A stretch of 64,000 bases of DNA from assembly GCA_033030425.1 (NCBI GenBank), contig JAUFSD010000021.1:868001-932000 (forward strand), in the 5' to 3' direction. The translations under genes and the position numbers were made by a program. The notes below the pieces were generated by a model that saw only the letters and a program-made list of their open reading frames with translations, made no database searches and was not told the origin of the DNA. Below are positions 51,201 to 63,110 of this stretch, in pieces. This DNA comes from Verpa conica (Eukaryota > Ascomycota > Pezizomycetes > Pezizales > Morchellaceae). Every line of letters starts with the position of its first letter. Position 1 is the first letter of the stretch.

Positions 51201-54200
51201 CCCTCACAACTGGAAGCGAGCGTTTTTGGTGTTGATACTGATGCGGCTCGCGGATGTGCATATCCAAGCGATTGGGCGAATAACAACTCTCTTAGGTCTC
51301 TGTTCCCAAGGGTTCGGCATCTTTGTTGATTTGCGGTTTCACTTGCCTGACTTCCGGCAAGGACAAATCATCAACAATTACCCCAGATTTTCACCGTGCA
51401 TATATAACATTATGAGCAGGCATTGTGTTGAAAGTGCCTCAATATACGCCCCGCTTTGAGCAGGGGAAGATCTGAACGGGTCACCCTTTCCAGACTGGAA
51501 AAAGACCTCCATACCAATGGCGGGCAGGGTGTGTCGGTAGGGTACAGGGCTTACCAGTCATTGAATACGGGTGCTTGGGTCTTTTGGCGAAGATCTTTGC
51601 AGGTACCTCATACATTGACTACGTAAACAATGCGCTAGTGCTATTACTATACCGACGATACTTTCAATTACATATGGACTTCCTGGCTTGGGCAACTAGT
51701 AATATTGACTTCTTGGTACAATCTCGGTTGTAGAGAATTGGATTCTGGGCTGCATTCTGTGCGCTCAATCTATGGCAAACAACATTTATGAGGGTTTAGG
51801 GACTGCCATGCACCCCTCCTCAGAAAGTAGAGGTAGGGTTCGGAGTGCAGATCAATACAAAACCAAAGGGCCGATTTTTTAGGGCATATAAAAAATCAAT
51901 TATGAGAAACTCCCGAACCTCGCACGTACCTCTGATCATATGTGCGGTGAGCCTGCAGCGCATTAGTATACATTTGTGGGGTACGTGCCCGAATGACGTT
52001 AAAGTCGATAATTGAGTACATAGGGTTATAATTTCCGTTATCAGATTTTACTGCGTCTGGTTGTTAATCCAGCAATATTACTAAATTTAAGTCCAGACGA
52101 ACCCATGGTACGGGCCAAATTCGCTTCCCCCGCATTATCCCCAAAATAACACAGTTACTCAAAAGATACAAAGAAGGGAAGGTTGTCCTACTTTGGCAAT
52201 TAATATCAAACAGACTCCCCCTGACTTTACGGGTTCTCTGCTGAAATGGGAGCAAGTTTGTGGAACTCTAAACGTCTTGTCATTGCTGGGCGTACGCTTA
52301 GGCTCACGTCATACTTTTGTAATTTATATGTATGCATAGAGATGTCAACGAGGGTGGGCTAGTCTTAATGCGAAAGCATATGCACCAATGCATAATTATG
52401 ATGCAAATTGATTAAAGGGGAAGTGGACAAGATTTTTGAGAAATAACATCGACCTTTGGAGACGAGTTCGTCCGAAGAAACCTGATTGCTTCTGTAGTTA
52501 CGGCAGTGGCGCTTATGCTGTTCCACTGATGCAACCCTATCACCTTTTTCTCAAAAATAGGTCTAGAAACGGAATCCAGGTTTCCAAGAAATTGACTGGA
52601 CCCTGGGCTGGACCCTTTAATCCTGTGTGATGCCTGATCAAGGACTACAAGATATTTGCTCAACGATCCCTCCACAAGATGCCAACGCACGCCCTGCAGG
52701 AGATGAGCTCAATGGAGATCAAAACGCGCTGGCCTTAGGTGATACTGGATGATTCAGAGGCTTTGGCACCCAGAACCCAGTCGCCGGCCGGCGTTTTAAT
52801 GAACTATGGCAGGGGAGATCTTACCCGCCGTATCCGTTTCGTCGTGTCGGGATGTTTAGGCATTCGGTTGACGCCTCCAAGTTAAGTCTGGCCAATAAAC
52901 CTAGCTAATCTTCGGAGGGCCCATCTCGGCCATCTTTGTTGGTTCCGATCACGACGTTCGTACCGCAATCTAACAGTGTTAAAGTTTCAGTTCGGAGCAG
53001 CCTATGCTCCTAGAAACCAACTTTTTGTTGAATCGTGCAATCGATCTTGCGTTTCCTCTGTCTTTGTTGCATGTGCAACTCCGTGCGGAAAATCCCTTCC
53101 ATTGGAGGGGCAAATACGCACTGTACTCCGTATTCCAGATAACTTATCATTGTGTTTTCAGCCGAGGGAGTAAAAATCAAAAGCCAAAACCCACGTACAT
53201 ACAGCTTCGCGATACCCGGACCCCCGTTTGAATGTAGGTGAATCTCCCGGTTGCGTAACTGCTTCCCGATAAAGCCAACGTACGGATATTTAATCCGATG
53301 GAGGGACTCGGATGATAAAGTTGCGTCTGGACAGCGGCCCGTGCTGTATCAACTAGGGGGTTTAATACTAATTAACACTTCACTCTCCTCCATCGGCATC
53401 TCTCGATATATCGGCCGATCCACTACCTAGGAACCCGCAATTCGGACCCCTTGCTATGTCTATTCTTTCTATATCGGGACTGGGTGAGGTGAGATCGGGC
53501 CTGGCATTTTCCCTTATCTATCTGTAGGGGTATCTTTTGTTGGTACCTTAGATAAGGGTATAGGGTTATTTGGGGGGGGGGTTATTCTTAGTAAGGTGAA
53601 TTGTGTGGGGATAAGGCCCCTTAGGCCCGCGCAGTAAGTTTTTCAGAATTAGCAATCACGTAATTTGGGCGGAAATAAGTGCGCAGAACCGATAGGCATT
53701 TATGTATGTATAGTCGCCGTTGCATGTATTAGATATGTATGTCGCAGTTGCTTTCAAAAAGACTGTCAAAGGGAGGCCGGTGCTCAACACTCGAGCTCTG
53801 AGGCGAGAAGAGACATGAGTCTGATCGAATGTGGGCAGATTACTCAACAATTCTCTTTATAGAGATTTACACGGAGAGCGCGGCTACAAAATTCAGATCA
53901 TATGTACTTTTTTTTTTCTAAATTAGGATTCTCAAGATCCCATGCTTGATGTCATGCTTATGTGAAGTAGATTGCAGCGGGTGCGTCTGGAAGAATAGGT
54001 TGCATGCTTCCATCGACGTTTTAGATCGCCATGAAGAGTAATTATTTTTTGTTTTGCCGGGATCGATCCAGATTAATTTTGAGCGCATTTGACTTCCGCT
54101 CAAGATCCTCGGGACCCACGTTGGATATTGGGGTGTAAACATGGGACGTTTGTTTCACTGGGATACACCTTAATCCTCTGGCTAAGGGTTGATGAGATCT

Positions 54201-57200
54201 AGGAACTGTAAATTCCCGATACTTACCCGCGCAAGGGTCATATTTCGGTAACTTTGCTGTACGATTTTTTTTGGAGTCTCAAGGCTTAATAGCCATCTTA
54301 ATCCAGATCTTCACATGGAAAATTGCAGTAATGGTACTACTAGTAGACTAGCGTTCTAAGGGGGGCTTAGATGCTGTCTAATTGGGAATATCGGGGGTTT
54401 AGAGAGCTGAGAGGAACGGAGATCGCTGCTTTAACTCCCTTCACCAGTAGTAGATACATATATCTATCGATAATCATAGGCCGGCCCTATACGTACTTAT
54501 TTCCCCAAGCGTCTCAAAGTTAGACCCCTTTTACCCATCGGAAACAGTACGAAGACCGTACTAGTTTTTCAGTTCTTTTGATGTAGGCTAGTACACGTAT
54601 TTTTTCTTTGCCATTCTCGGTTTTACGTGGGGTTAAACGTCAGTTTAATTCCGCCACGGAGGCATCAAAATGTGGACCCAGAGACGCGTGGCTGAGTAAA
54701 ATATTTTTTGAAACCTTTCAGCTTTTCTATTAACAAAAGCTCATAATTAGGATCGTGTGGAGATGCCAAGCCCATATAATTCTTCAAGACTCATATATTA
54801 TCACTCGGCTTGTCAATAAACATTTTCAGCAAGACATGTGAACGGGTTTTAGGCAGGTAAGGCAAAATGAGTGAGTTCTGACCTAAAAAATATCTCTTGA
54901 TGAGCTGAATCAATTTCAGTTCAGTGGCAAACAATTACGTTTGTCTGTGGACTGGCACTGGATGTGGTTCGGTTTTGCCTCATGATTTAGTTTGTATCAC
55001 GGTTATTGGGGGGTTTCTCCACACCATTGGCACAGGATCCACGGAGATAAGCGGGGTGCCATATGCGAGAAGTTGCTGGCTTGTCTGGTGCACCATTTAC
55101 CAGTCTTTTGGGGGGGAGTTCCTGTAGAGTGATTGGGTATAGCCACCACCACCACCACGCGGTAGAAGCACCGGTGGCTTCAGCCACGTGCATCGGTAAA
55201 ATGGCCGGGAGGACCAAGCCCGATCTTCCAAACAGTAAGTTCCCCCGATCGAGGGGCACAAAATGGCTTGTGATTTGAAGTGTCGCTAATTGAGAGCACA
55301 GGGCCCCGCATTGACATGTTTGAGAACACTCGCGATAAGCGAGTGAGTGACTATGAAGCAAACCGAGGACCAAGCGTGCCAAGAGGAAGTGCCCAAAATG
55401 ATTTGCTTCTTTAGATGATACTTATGTTCATTTCAGCCGACTAGAAAAGAAAAGAAAACTCTGGCCGGGGATTACTGTGAACACAATGTGGCTTGAGCAC
55501 TGTTCCCTAGGTTCTGTTTTGCATCTAGAAAAATTCCCGAAGCGTAAATTTTATCCGGCGGGGACTAAAGGAGTAGGGTAAAAGAGTTTGACATGTATCG
55601 CTTTGACTGCCCCAGATATTTCTTATTTTCCGAGCCGTTTCGAGACAGCATTCCTTCGGCGAGGTGTATGAGCGCTCGGCTTATAGAGCACCGGCTTGCT
55701 TTGACAAAGCACTAGCTAATGAACCCCGAGATCACTTGAATGCACTAAGATGAGTAGTCAACGGAAAATTATTCCGTAGCAAATCATTGAGCTTCTTAGA
55801 ACCTAAGGGTGTATGCTGCACTAACTTATGAATACCGTGCGCATGCTTAGATTTACCGGTACTGGTACTTGGCTCCAGCTCCAGCATCTGTGTGTATATC
55901 TTTCGTTGAGACTTGGTTCTTAACTGCCGATGCCGGCAGAATAGAAATGCTAAGTTACTGTATACTACTACCTACTGTAAAAGACATAGAATACCCAAAT
56001 ATAATAGGGATTTTATGTCGAATAGTTTGTATTTTCATATTTACCCGTTGGGTAAATCAAAAGAAGTGTTTTTTTATACATAATTATATTTTTTTTGAGC
56101 TATTAATTCTTGATCGATGTCTCACTAATCTGCTAGTAATTTATTGTTGAGGAAAGTAAGGTCAAATAAAGTCTTCGCCTCTTATAAACTTTGAATACCT
56201 CCCCTATAAGTGGTGTTGGTAGATTTATTGGTCATGTGATTTATTTTTGGTGGGAAGGAGTAGAATCGCTACTAAATATAAACCATACAAGCAATAAATC
56301 TATCGGGATCTATAGTAAATTTGCTAGAAGTCAATAAGCAGTGCTAAATATACGAAGTAGAATAGCTAAGTTCGGGAATAAGAAATATTCTTCATAAGAG
56401 GTCACTCGACTTTAAGCGAACATAGTTGCGCCCTAAAAAGGTCCCACAGCGCTTGGCTGCCACCTAGTGATATCTACTTAGGGTTTTTTGTGACAACTGC
56501 GATGAATTAAAAATTTGATTAGTTATATGTATCTATGTTTTATTTGGAGAATATAAGGGATTTTGTATAAATCAGAGGGACAATAGCTCAAATTAGTTTT
56601 GTGTGGGGTGTGAGCGTGAAAGGTATCCTTGTTAAATATACGAGTGATACTTAATGATAATTAGGACTACTCACTACATATCGTATGGGTACATCACTTC
56701 CTAATTTGGAAGCCTTGTTGCAACCCCTACTAGACAATAAATTTTGTTTTTCAGCGGATGTTAGCTAAATCAATTAACGTAACAGTTTGTTTTTGCTACG
56801 GTACTGGTATATTAGTACGCGGGCATAAGCTCGTTTACGCTATTGAAGGTTTGTCGAAGCCGCGTATTTGCCATTAAATCAACAAATCTCACTAGATTAT
56901 ATTTGTATAAATTCCCCACCCGTACTATATGTAGCTACAAAAACTACTTCCGAGTAGCTATATCAACAATGTGCAACTTTGCGTGGGTTATATAGCTAGT
57001 GACGGAAGGTCACAAACAAGGAAAAATTCGGAAGTTCAACCGCTTGTAGTAATAAGGTTGGAATCTCCCCATGTAACATAGACAAAATCTAAATTCCAAA
57101 CAATGATTATCAGAAATCGAGTTTAACTTGAAAAAGGTAGATTTCACTCAGCCAAAGAAAGAAAAGGGCTAGAAAAAAAAGAAATAAAAATAATACTTGC

Positions 57201-57250
57201 TATCGTTGGCTTTCTCTAATGAGAACTGTAATTGTGTTTTAATACTATTA
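48201..57250. other. Gene-free region, decayed AT-rich DNA
   Basis: No supportable gene in 9 kb. Frames are short, antisense-paired and without motifs. A tRNA-like relic lies at 55665-55735. CTAG words are common again (six in 49001-49620 by hand count). The last 1.2 kb before the AlkB gene is strongly AT-rich and probably includes its 3' untranslated region. Confidence 0.5.
55665..55735 (+). pseudogene. Possible decayed tRNA-like element
   Basis: A D-arm-like segment (GCTC, loop, GAGC at about 55674-55689) is followed by CACCGG and a hairpin TGCTT/AAGCA near 55698-55712, then by AACCCCG, which resembles the 3' half of a T arm. The 5' half of the T arm and the acceptor stem do not pair. Weak; chance is possible. 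Confidence 0.2.
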
Positions 57251-60200
57251 CTACTCAGTGCTTGGCTTAGGAGCTACGCCTCCGGTCGGCACCGGAACCT
57301 TGATTTCTTTTTCAGTGGTCCAATCACCAACCTCGACAGCTTTTCTAAGGCTAAATGGGCCTGGGTATTGGTCCTGGGGGTTCATTTTATCACCGATGCT
57401 AGTAAGGTGATTGGAAAGAATTCCCATAGGGACGGTTTGGATAGGGACGGCCGGATATGAATCTGATGAATTATTTCGGAGATTTATTCCAGCATTTCCG
57501 TCTATAAGAGAGTTTGCAGAGGCATCCATCAGTCTATCTTGGTGAGGTGGGTGTGATTGGTTCTCGGGATCCGTTCCAGTACCAGTTGCAAAATAATTGT
57601 GACCCTGGTCTAAGCTAGATCTATGTATATTACTGCCGGAGCGTCTATCAGGGTAAAGCGGCTGGAGGGGTCGAAGGCGGAGAGTATCATAAGGCTCGGA
57701 GGTTTGAGTCTGTGGGAGTTCCTGAGGGCCTACAGAAAGAATCTGTGGATTAGGGGAGGCAAAAGACATGCTATTATTCAGAGCTATCGGTTGATCCACT
57801 GAATGGAGAATATCCGCTCTAGGAAAATTTGGTAGCCTTTGGGCCGACTCGGCTTCCGTGGGTGGTTTTTGAGGTGCTGAAACTAGGGCGGGAAAGGTGT
57901 TTGGGTTTGGAGCTATATTAATACTGCTACCACCAAGTCCAGAACTGACTCCTATTGGCATCACACTCGATCTGGCGTCACTAGGTGATCGACTAAGCCA
58001 GGAATCCGGTATAAGGGGTGTTGTAGTGTAAGTTGGGGGATATGTAGGGGATTCATCAATGCCTATATTTGCAGGGGGCACTGGGTTATTGCGTACAGCA
58101 GGACCGTAACCCGGGGAAGTGTCTGTAGAGAAATCTGGCACAATTAAGTCTTGTTTCATGGGCGATTTCTCTAGTTCGGTAGCAGCTTCGGATTTGATCT
58201 GTTTAAGAACACCGGGATGGCTCTCAGTGATAAAGCGTGCAGTTGCTGCTATTCTAAATAGTCCTTGGGGAATGACGGAATGCTAATGCGAAGGTAAAAT
58301 GGTTAGAGAGGCTTGTTAAAACCGAGTATAGATAAAACATACCTCCCAATACTTCTGAATATTCCTACCCTTCATTACCATAACGTCTCCATGGTTCAAG
58401 CACAAGTCTAATTTCACTCTACCCTTGCTCCCTTTCTTCAGGCCACGAACTGGTGATGTCGGCGGTTGTTGGCCACCAATTACATCCTCATTACGCTCAG
58501 GGTCTTCATCCTCATCCTCATCTAGGTCTAAGTCATCGTTTTTAGGCTCACTCTTTATATTAGGTCCATTATTCCGTAGGTGTAGTGGTGGTGGGGGAGT
58601 AGGAGGCCTGGTCGTCCAACAGTGTCTCTCACTAGTATATCTAGCCTTTACCCTGAATCGCATCCGTGCTGGGGAACCTAAAGAAATGGAGGCTACCGTT
58701 TCTCCAAGTCCAGCTTCACCGTCGTCGTGGTACTGAATTTCATCGAATTATTAGTAGGTGTAGTAGTTTTATCAATAGAATGATTGTAGGTCTAAAAGCA
58801 AAACTTACATCCATCTTTTGCTTTTCAAAATATCCTACATTAAGAATTTCATTGAATTCAGTCGCTGGATGGACAAGGCTTACACGGTCACGAATGACCT
58901 CCAGCGCTCGGGAAACAACAGGTGGAGACTTGTCGAACGGGTGGCTTTCAACATCCACAATGAACTTGTATGGTTCACCCTGGGACGGAGTCAGTAACGG
59001 AAGGGAAAAAGTGTTCATACTGGAGAAACATACGCAGTTGAATGTAAATTGTTGGGTGAGTAGTCTTCCTGCGGCTAATCTAATATTAGTATCATTAATG
59101 TCTACTATGATGAATGGTTTAACTCACATTTATGATTCCCCAAAGGAAAGCGCTTAAACGGCATTTCGGTTGATTGGTATTCGCGAAACAGCCAGTCAGC
59201 GTCCTTCGGACGAGCATTGATGTTCTGGTTGGCAAGAATATGCGTCACTGTGCCACAATCTCCAAGTTGATACTGTACAACTGTCATCCCGTCCTTGACA
59301 AATCTTTCATATATGATTCCTTCATGGCAAGCATTTGTCGGAATTGCAGGACCGGTAAAAGCCGGACGGTGTGGATCGGCCAACCGAGCAGCATCAAATA
59401 TTGTACGAGGAGGATCAAATCTAAAATCGCAGGACAAGCATCGCCAACCTGCCCAGAACTCTCTGCAGTTGAGACGACCACATTTGGGACAACACATTCC
59501 TTTCCAAAAAATACGAGAGACGTCACCACCGTCGAAAAAGACGTCACGACTAAGGCTAAGAGAAGGCCCAAGATTGCTTGGCGCTGTAAGAAACTCAGAT
59601 GGCCAGGTAGTACGGCAGTGTAGAAAGTTGTCCGTATACTTGAGGTCGGTAGGTGCATCCTTATTATTAAGCTATTTTTTTGTAAGAATTGGATGTAAAC
59701 GGCCGTTTGAGTTGGATACTTACAGTCCAGAATTTGGTACACTCAGGCTTGAGGCACATCCAACCTTCCTCATATACATGTGGGCTCTCAGCCCTACAGG
59801 TGTTACATGAAGCTTTGACCATTTCCTCCGGGGTATCACTCTCAGTAGATGGGCTTGAGGCCCACCAGCCGTCAGCGCTAGTATCAAGCTTTTCGAACCT
59901 AAACTTCCAGCGCGTAAATCTACTCCTTGGATCCCGCTCCGCCCAACCAGCAGTAACTTTGAACCAGTCCATAACACAGTAGCGGTGTGGAAGCTTTGAA
60001 GGAGAATTGCAGCAGTGCTGGCCTAGGTTTTGGTCATAATTAAGGGTTAGTGACCTAAATAGCGTTTGGAAAGGAACCAGTATTAGATATATAGCTTACC
60101 CATTATCATAACCAAGGGTAGTTGATTCTTCATGTTAGAAAGGAGGTACTTGATGACCTTGTCTTCCGAAGTCTGATTAGTAAGTAGCCTGCGTTGCCCA

Positions 60201-63110
60201 TCATCATCGGCTGCTGATTTACCTCCACTAAAAGACTCTGTTAGAAATACAGTGTAACAAGTAAGATGTAAGGAGAGACTGCAAACCTATGGGAGATAAC
60301 AACTTTGCCATCGATGTAGTCTCGTGGAGCAGGAAAGCCATCAAGTAGGTATCCATGGACTAGTCCATCATGGCCGTAACAGCCGCTCTGGTAGCTGCGG
60401 TAGTAAGGTAAGCTCTCACACAACTCCTGACGAGACTATAGGATTCCATATATCAGTCACTGGGAATATTTATTAAAACGGCGCGAGTTTTTGCCTTACC
60501 TCGCACCAAACCTCTGGTCTTCGGATACCCGGCGGTTTATCTTCTTGAGGGTTGATCAAATTGATCATTGGCACTTCCTGGATATCTTTTTCCTTCTTAA
60601 TCTTATTCGTAGACCCCTTTTTAGCCCATAACTTCTTTGCCCTAGGTGTAACTATCACAGAAGGACTTGAGATTCCATCTGGCAAGGGTATATTAGGAAA
60701 CAGGGGTTTTACCGGTCGTCCTCGGCGTACTTTTATCTGGGATGGCGAGAGTGAAAGGTCCAGAAATTCCGGGGCCATAAACTCGGTAATACCAGGACCT
60801 TTGCCTTTATCTTTCTCCCTAACTTGCCTGGGCCTTGCCGGCACCAATCCTTCAGCTCGAGAGCATTCTACACCCCATGCAGTACATCTATGACAAGGCA
60901 TCTTTCTATTACAGAAAAAATGACTTTCTAAACAGCTAAATGCCATAATTATGATTAGCAAAAGCGAATATAAAAAATATAGAATTATTACTGTGATGAA
61001 GAGAGAACTTACTTGCGACAACCATTTGGGATCATATATATTCCATTGACAAAAATAGCAGCCTCTGGCCAAACACGCGGGTCAAGGTCCTTGATATCGG
61101 TAATGGGTGGTGGTTTACTGGCCTTTTTTCTGTATGAGCTCTTACCAGAGTTCAACCTCCGTTTTTTAGAGGACCGTGTTCCCCGGCCGTTCCCTATCTT
61201 AGCAGTCACAGTAGGCGACTTATTCTTAAATCCAAGTCTATTTAATTCTCTGTCATCGTCGTCACTATCGTCCGCTTCGCCCTCGTCATCAACCTTCTCG
61301 GATATATTACTGTTTTCGTCCGACCACCCATCTTGGGTAAGATCATCCTCACTACTTTCCTCGGTTTCTTCGGTTAGAGCCCTCTTTTGGGGTGTCGTAG
61401 GGTTATATCTTTGTCCTTTCTCGAATTTTAGTAATCTCTTGGCCTGTTTTGAATTCCGGGGCATAGAGGATTCTAGGGTAAGATTATTAGATGATTTGCG
61501 AGGCCTCAACCTGCTTCTAGTAATAGTGACAGCATCTGTAAGAGTTCCATTCTTCCTATACACTTGTGGAACAACAGGTGTATGATCTCGTGGTTCTTCG
61601 GGCCCCTCAGACCAGGCCCTGGATTGGTGGAGAGATCTTTTATCAAGATCAAAAGGGGAGAGGTATTTGTTGCTTGGGAGCGAGGGAGGTAGTGATTCAT
61701 GACGTTTTGTTTGTTCTTGTTCGTTTTTTGCCTTGTCCTCTTCTATTCCTAGATCATCCTTTAGCTCGACCCAAGACCATTGGGGAGGTTTCTTTTTCCG
61801 CACACCTTTGTTTGCTCGGGCTGAAGGGACTAATCTATCAGCTATATGGGTTCTATCTTGGTTAGAAGTTTGTAGCCGCGAAGAAATTTCCTGGCTAGAT
61901 CCTGGTGTGATTTTGGAGGTTGAATAAGTTTTTCTTTTCTTTAAACGCTTTTTAGGTATTTTTCTCTGTTCAGATGGGGAAGTAGCCGAGATAAAGCTCT
62001 TCATTTCGATTTGACTATCCGCGAACTCCTGCTTAATTGCCACAAGTGTAGAGCCCGGAAGCGTAGGTCTCAGTTTGTTATTAATACTATTTCTACCTCT
62101 TTTCTTCGAACTCCCGGACACCCCGTTAAGAGGAGGGTTCGAGGTAGATGATTCAGCGAGGGGGGTAATGATTTTTGTACTACTCAGTCTATTTGAAGAC
62201 CTGAGAGATCTCGAGCCAATAATGGTCAACTCGCCCTCAGCATCGGCAATAGCCCTAGCAACTCTATATGCTTCGACTGTGTCTGGATCAGCACAAACAT
62301 CTACTCCACGTACACGGGGTTTATAATAGGCGCTCTTGGTGCGAGGCGGTGCATTATCATTAGTAGCCAAGACATTTGAAGCCACAAATCCAGAATTATC
62401 TTCAGTGGGCTCAGACTTGATATTGGGTTCATCCAGAACAAAGAGGGTTGGGGAGTTAGTTTCTGATGGTGGATCTGAAAGAGAAGATGCTGACGAAGCT
62501 GGGGAAGCAAGCTCGGGGGAGGTAGTAGTATTAGAGAGCAAAGGATTTATGGGTGAGTTCGTAATCATCCTGGTTGCTAGAGTAGGAGAGGCGACTGTGA
62601 TACTGTCTCCTATGCTTCTTTCTCTCGAGTCTAGTTCAGCCAATCGTTAGTAAAACCGTATTAAACACCAAAAACAATAGCTGGGTTTTAAGTTAGGACC
62701 GAGTGATAAAATTATAAGGTAAGAAAATTAGTAGAAAATGAGAACTTTTAATATAGTTAGATCTCAAATAAAAAGCTTCTTCGCTCAGTACGCTCGTTGA
62801 TTTCTCAGACCTTCTAGGCTTTACATGGCTAGAATTTCAGAGGCCGAAGGCTTGTTGTCTTCGGCATGAGCAGCAAAGACTTTCAGAGGTATCATGATCA
62901 AGGGCCAACTGATGAGGGGGGGATTGTATGTGAAGATAAACCTGACAAGGGAATCAAGCAAGGAGCAGGGGTTCAAATACAGAAATTACGACAGAAGATG
63001 ATTAAAAATGAATGGGAATCGCTACCTTGATCCATAATCCCAGTAGAAACAGGTGCAGGTGGGGAAGAAGAAGAAGGAACATTCCATATGTCTTCAACTT
63101 GATCCGCCAT
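57251..63110 (-). CDS. Zn2Cys6 / SRA-like / AlkB-type 2OG-Fe(II) dioxygenase fusion
   Basis: Ten exons on the minus strand: 63110-63026, 62630-61013, 60935-60500, 60435-60287, 60227-60100, 60022-59724, 59671-59128, 59074-58809, 58732-58343, 58282-57251. All nine introns (395 bp first, then 52-77 bp) have GT..AG ends and every join keeps frame, giving about 1,648 residues. Residues 1-565 are disordered and charged. C566-x2-C569-x6-C576-x5-C582-x2-C585-x6-C592 is a complete Zn(II)2Cys6 cluster. Residues 714-859 resemble an SRA/YDG fold. C878/C881/C895/C900 and C966/C969/C983/C986 look like two zinc ribbons. The dioxygenase core spans about 1087-1330: Asn-Glu-Ile-Leu-Asn, Fe ligands His1177 and Asp1179, strand SISLG, distal His1306, and Arg1315/Arg1321 for 2-oxoglutarate and substrate. 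An acidic insert lies near 1230-1260 and a Pro/Ser tail follows. Likely nuclear; repair or demethylation of nucleic acid is inferred. Confidence 0.82.
60936..61012 (-). other. Intron splitting the Zn2Cys6 cluster
   Basis: 77-bp intron with GTAAGT donor and TTTAG acceptor. The codon between Cys566 and Cys569 is divided. Using the TTTAG site restores the exact six-cysteine spacing; the next downstream AG (AATAG) also keeps frame but would lose two of the cysteines. Confidence 0.75.
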
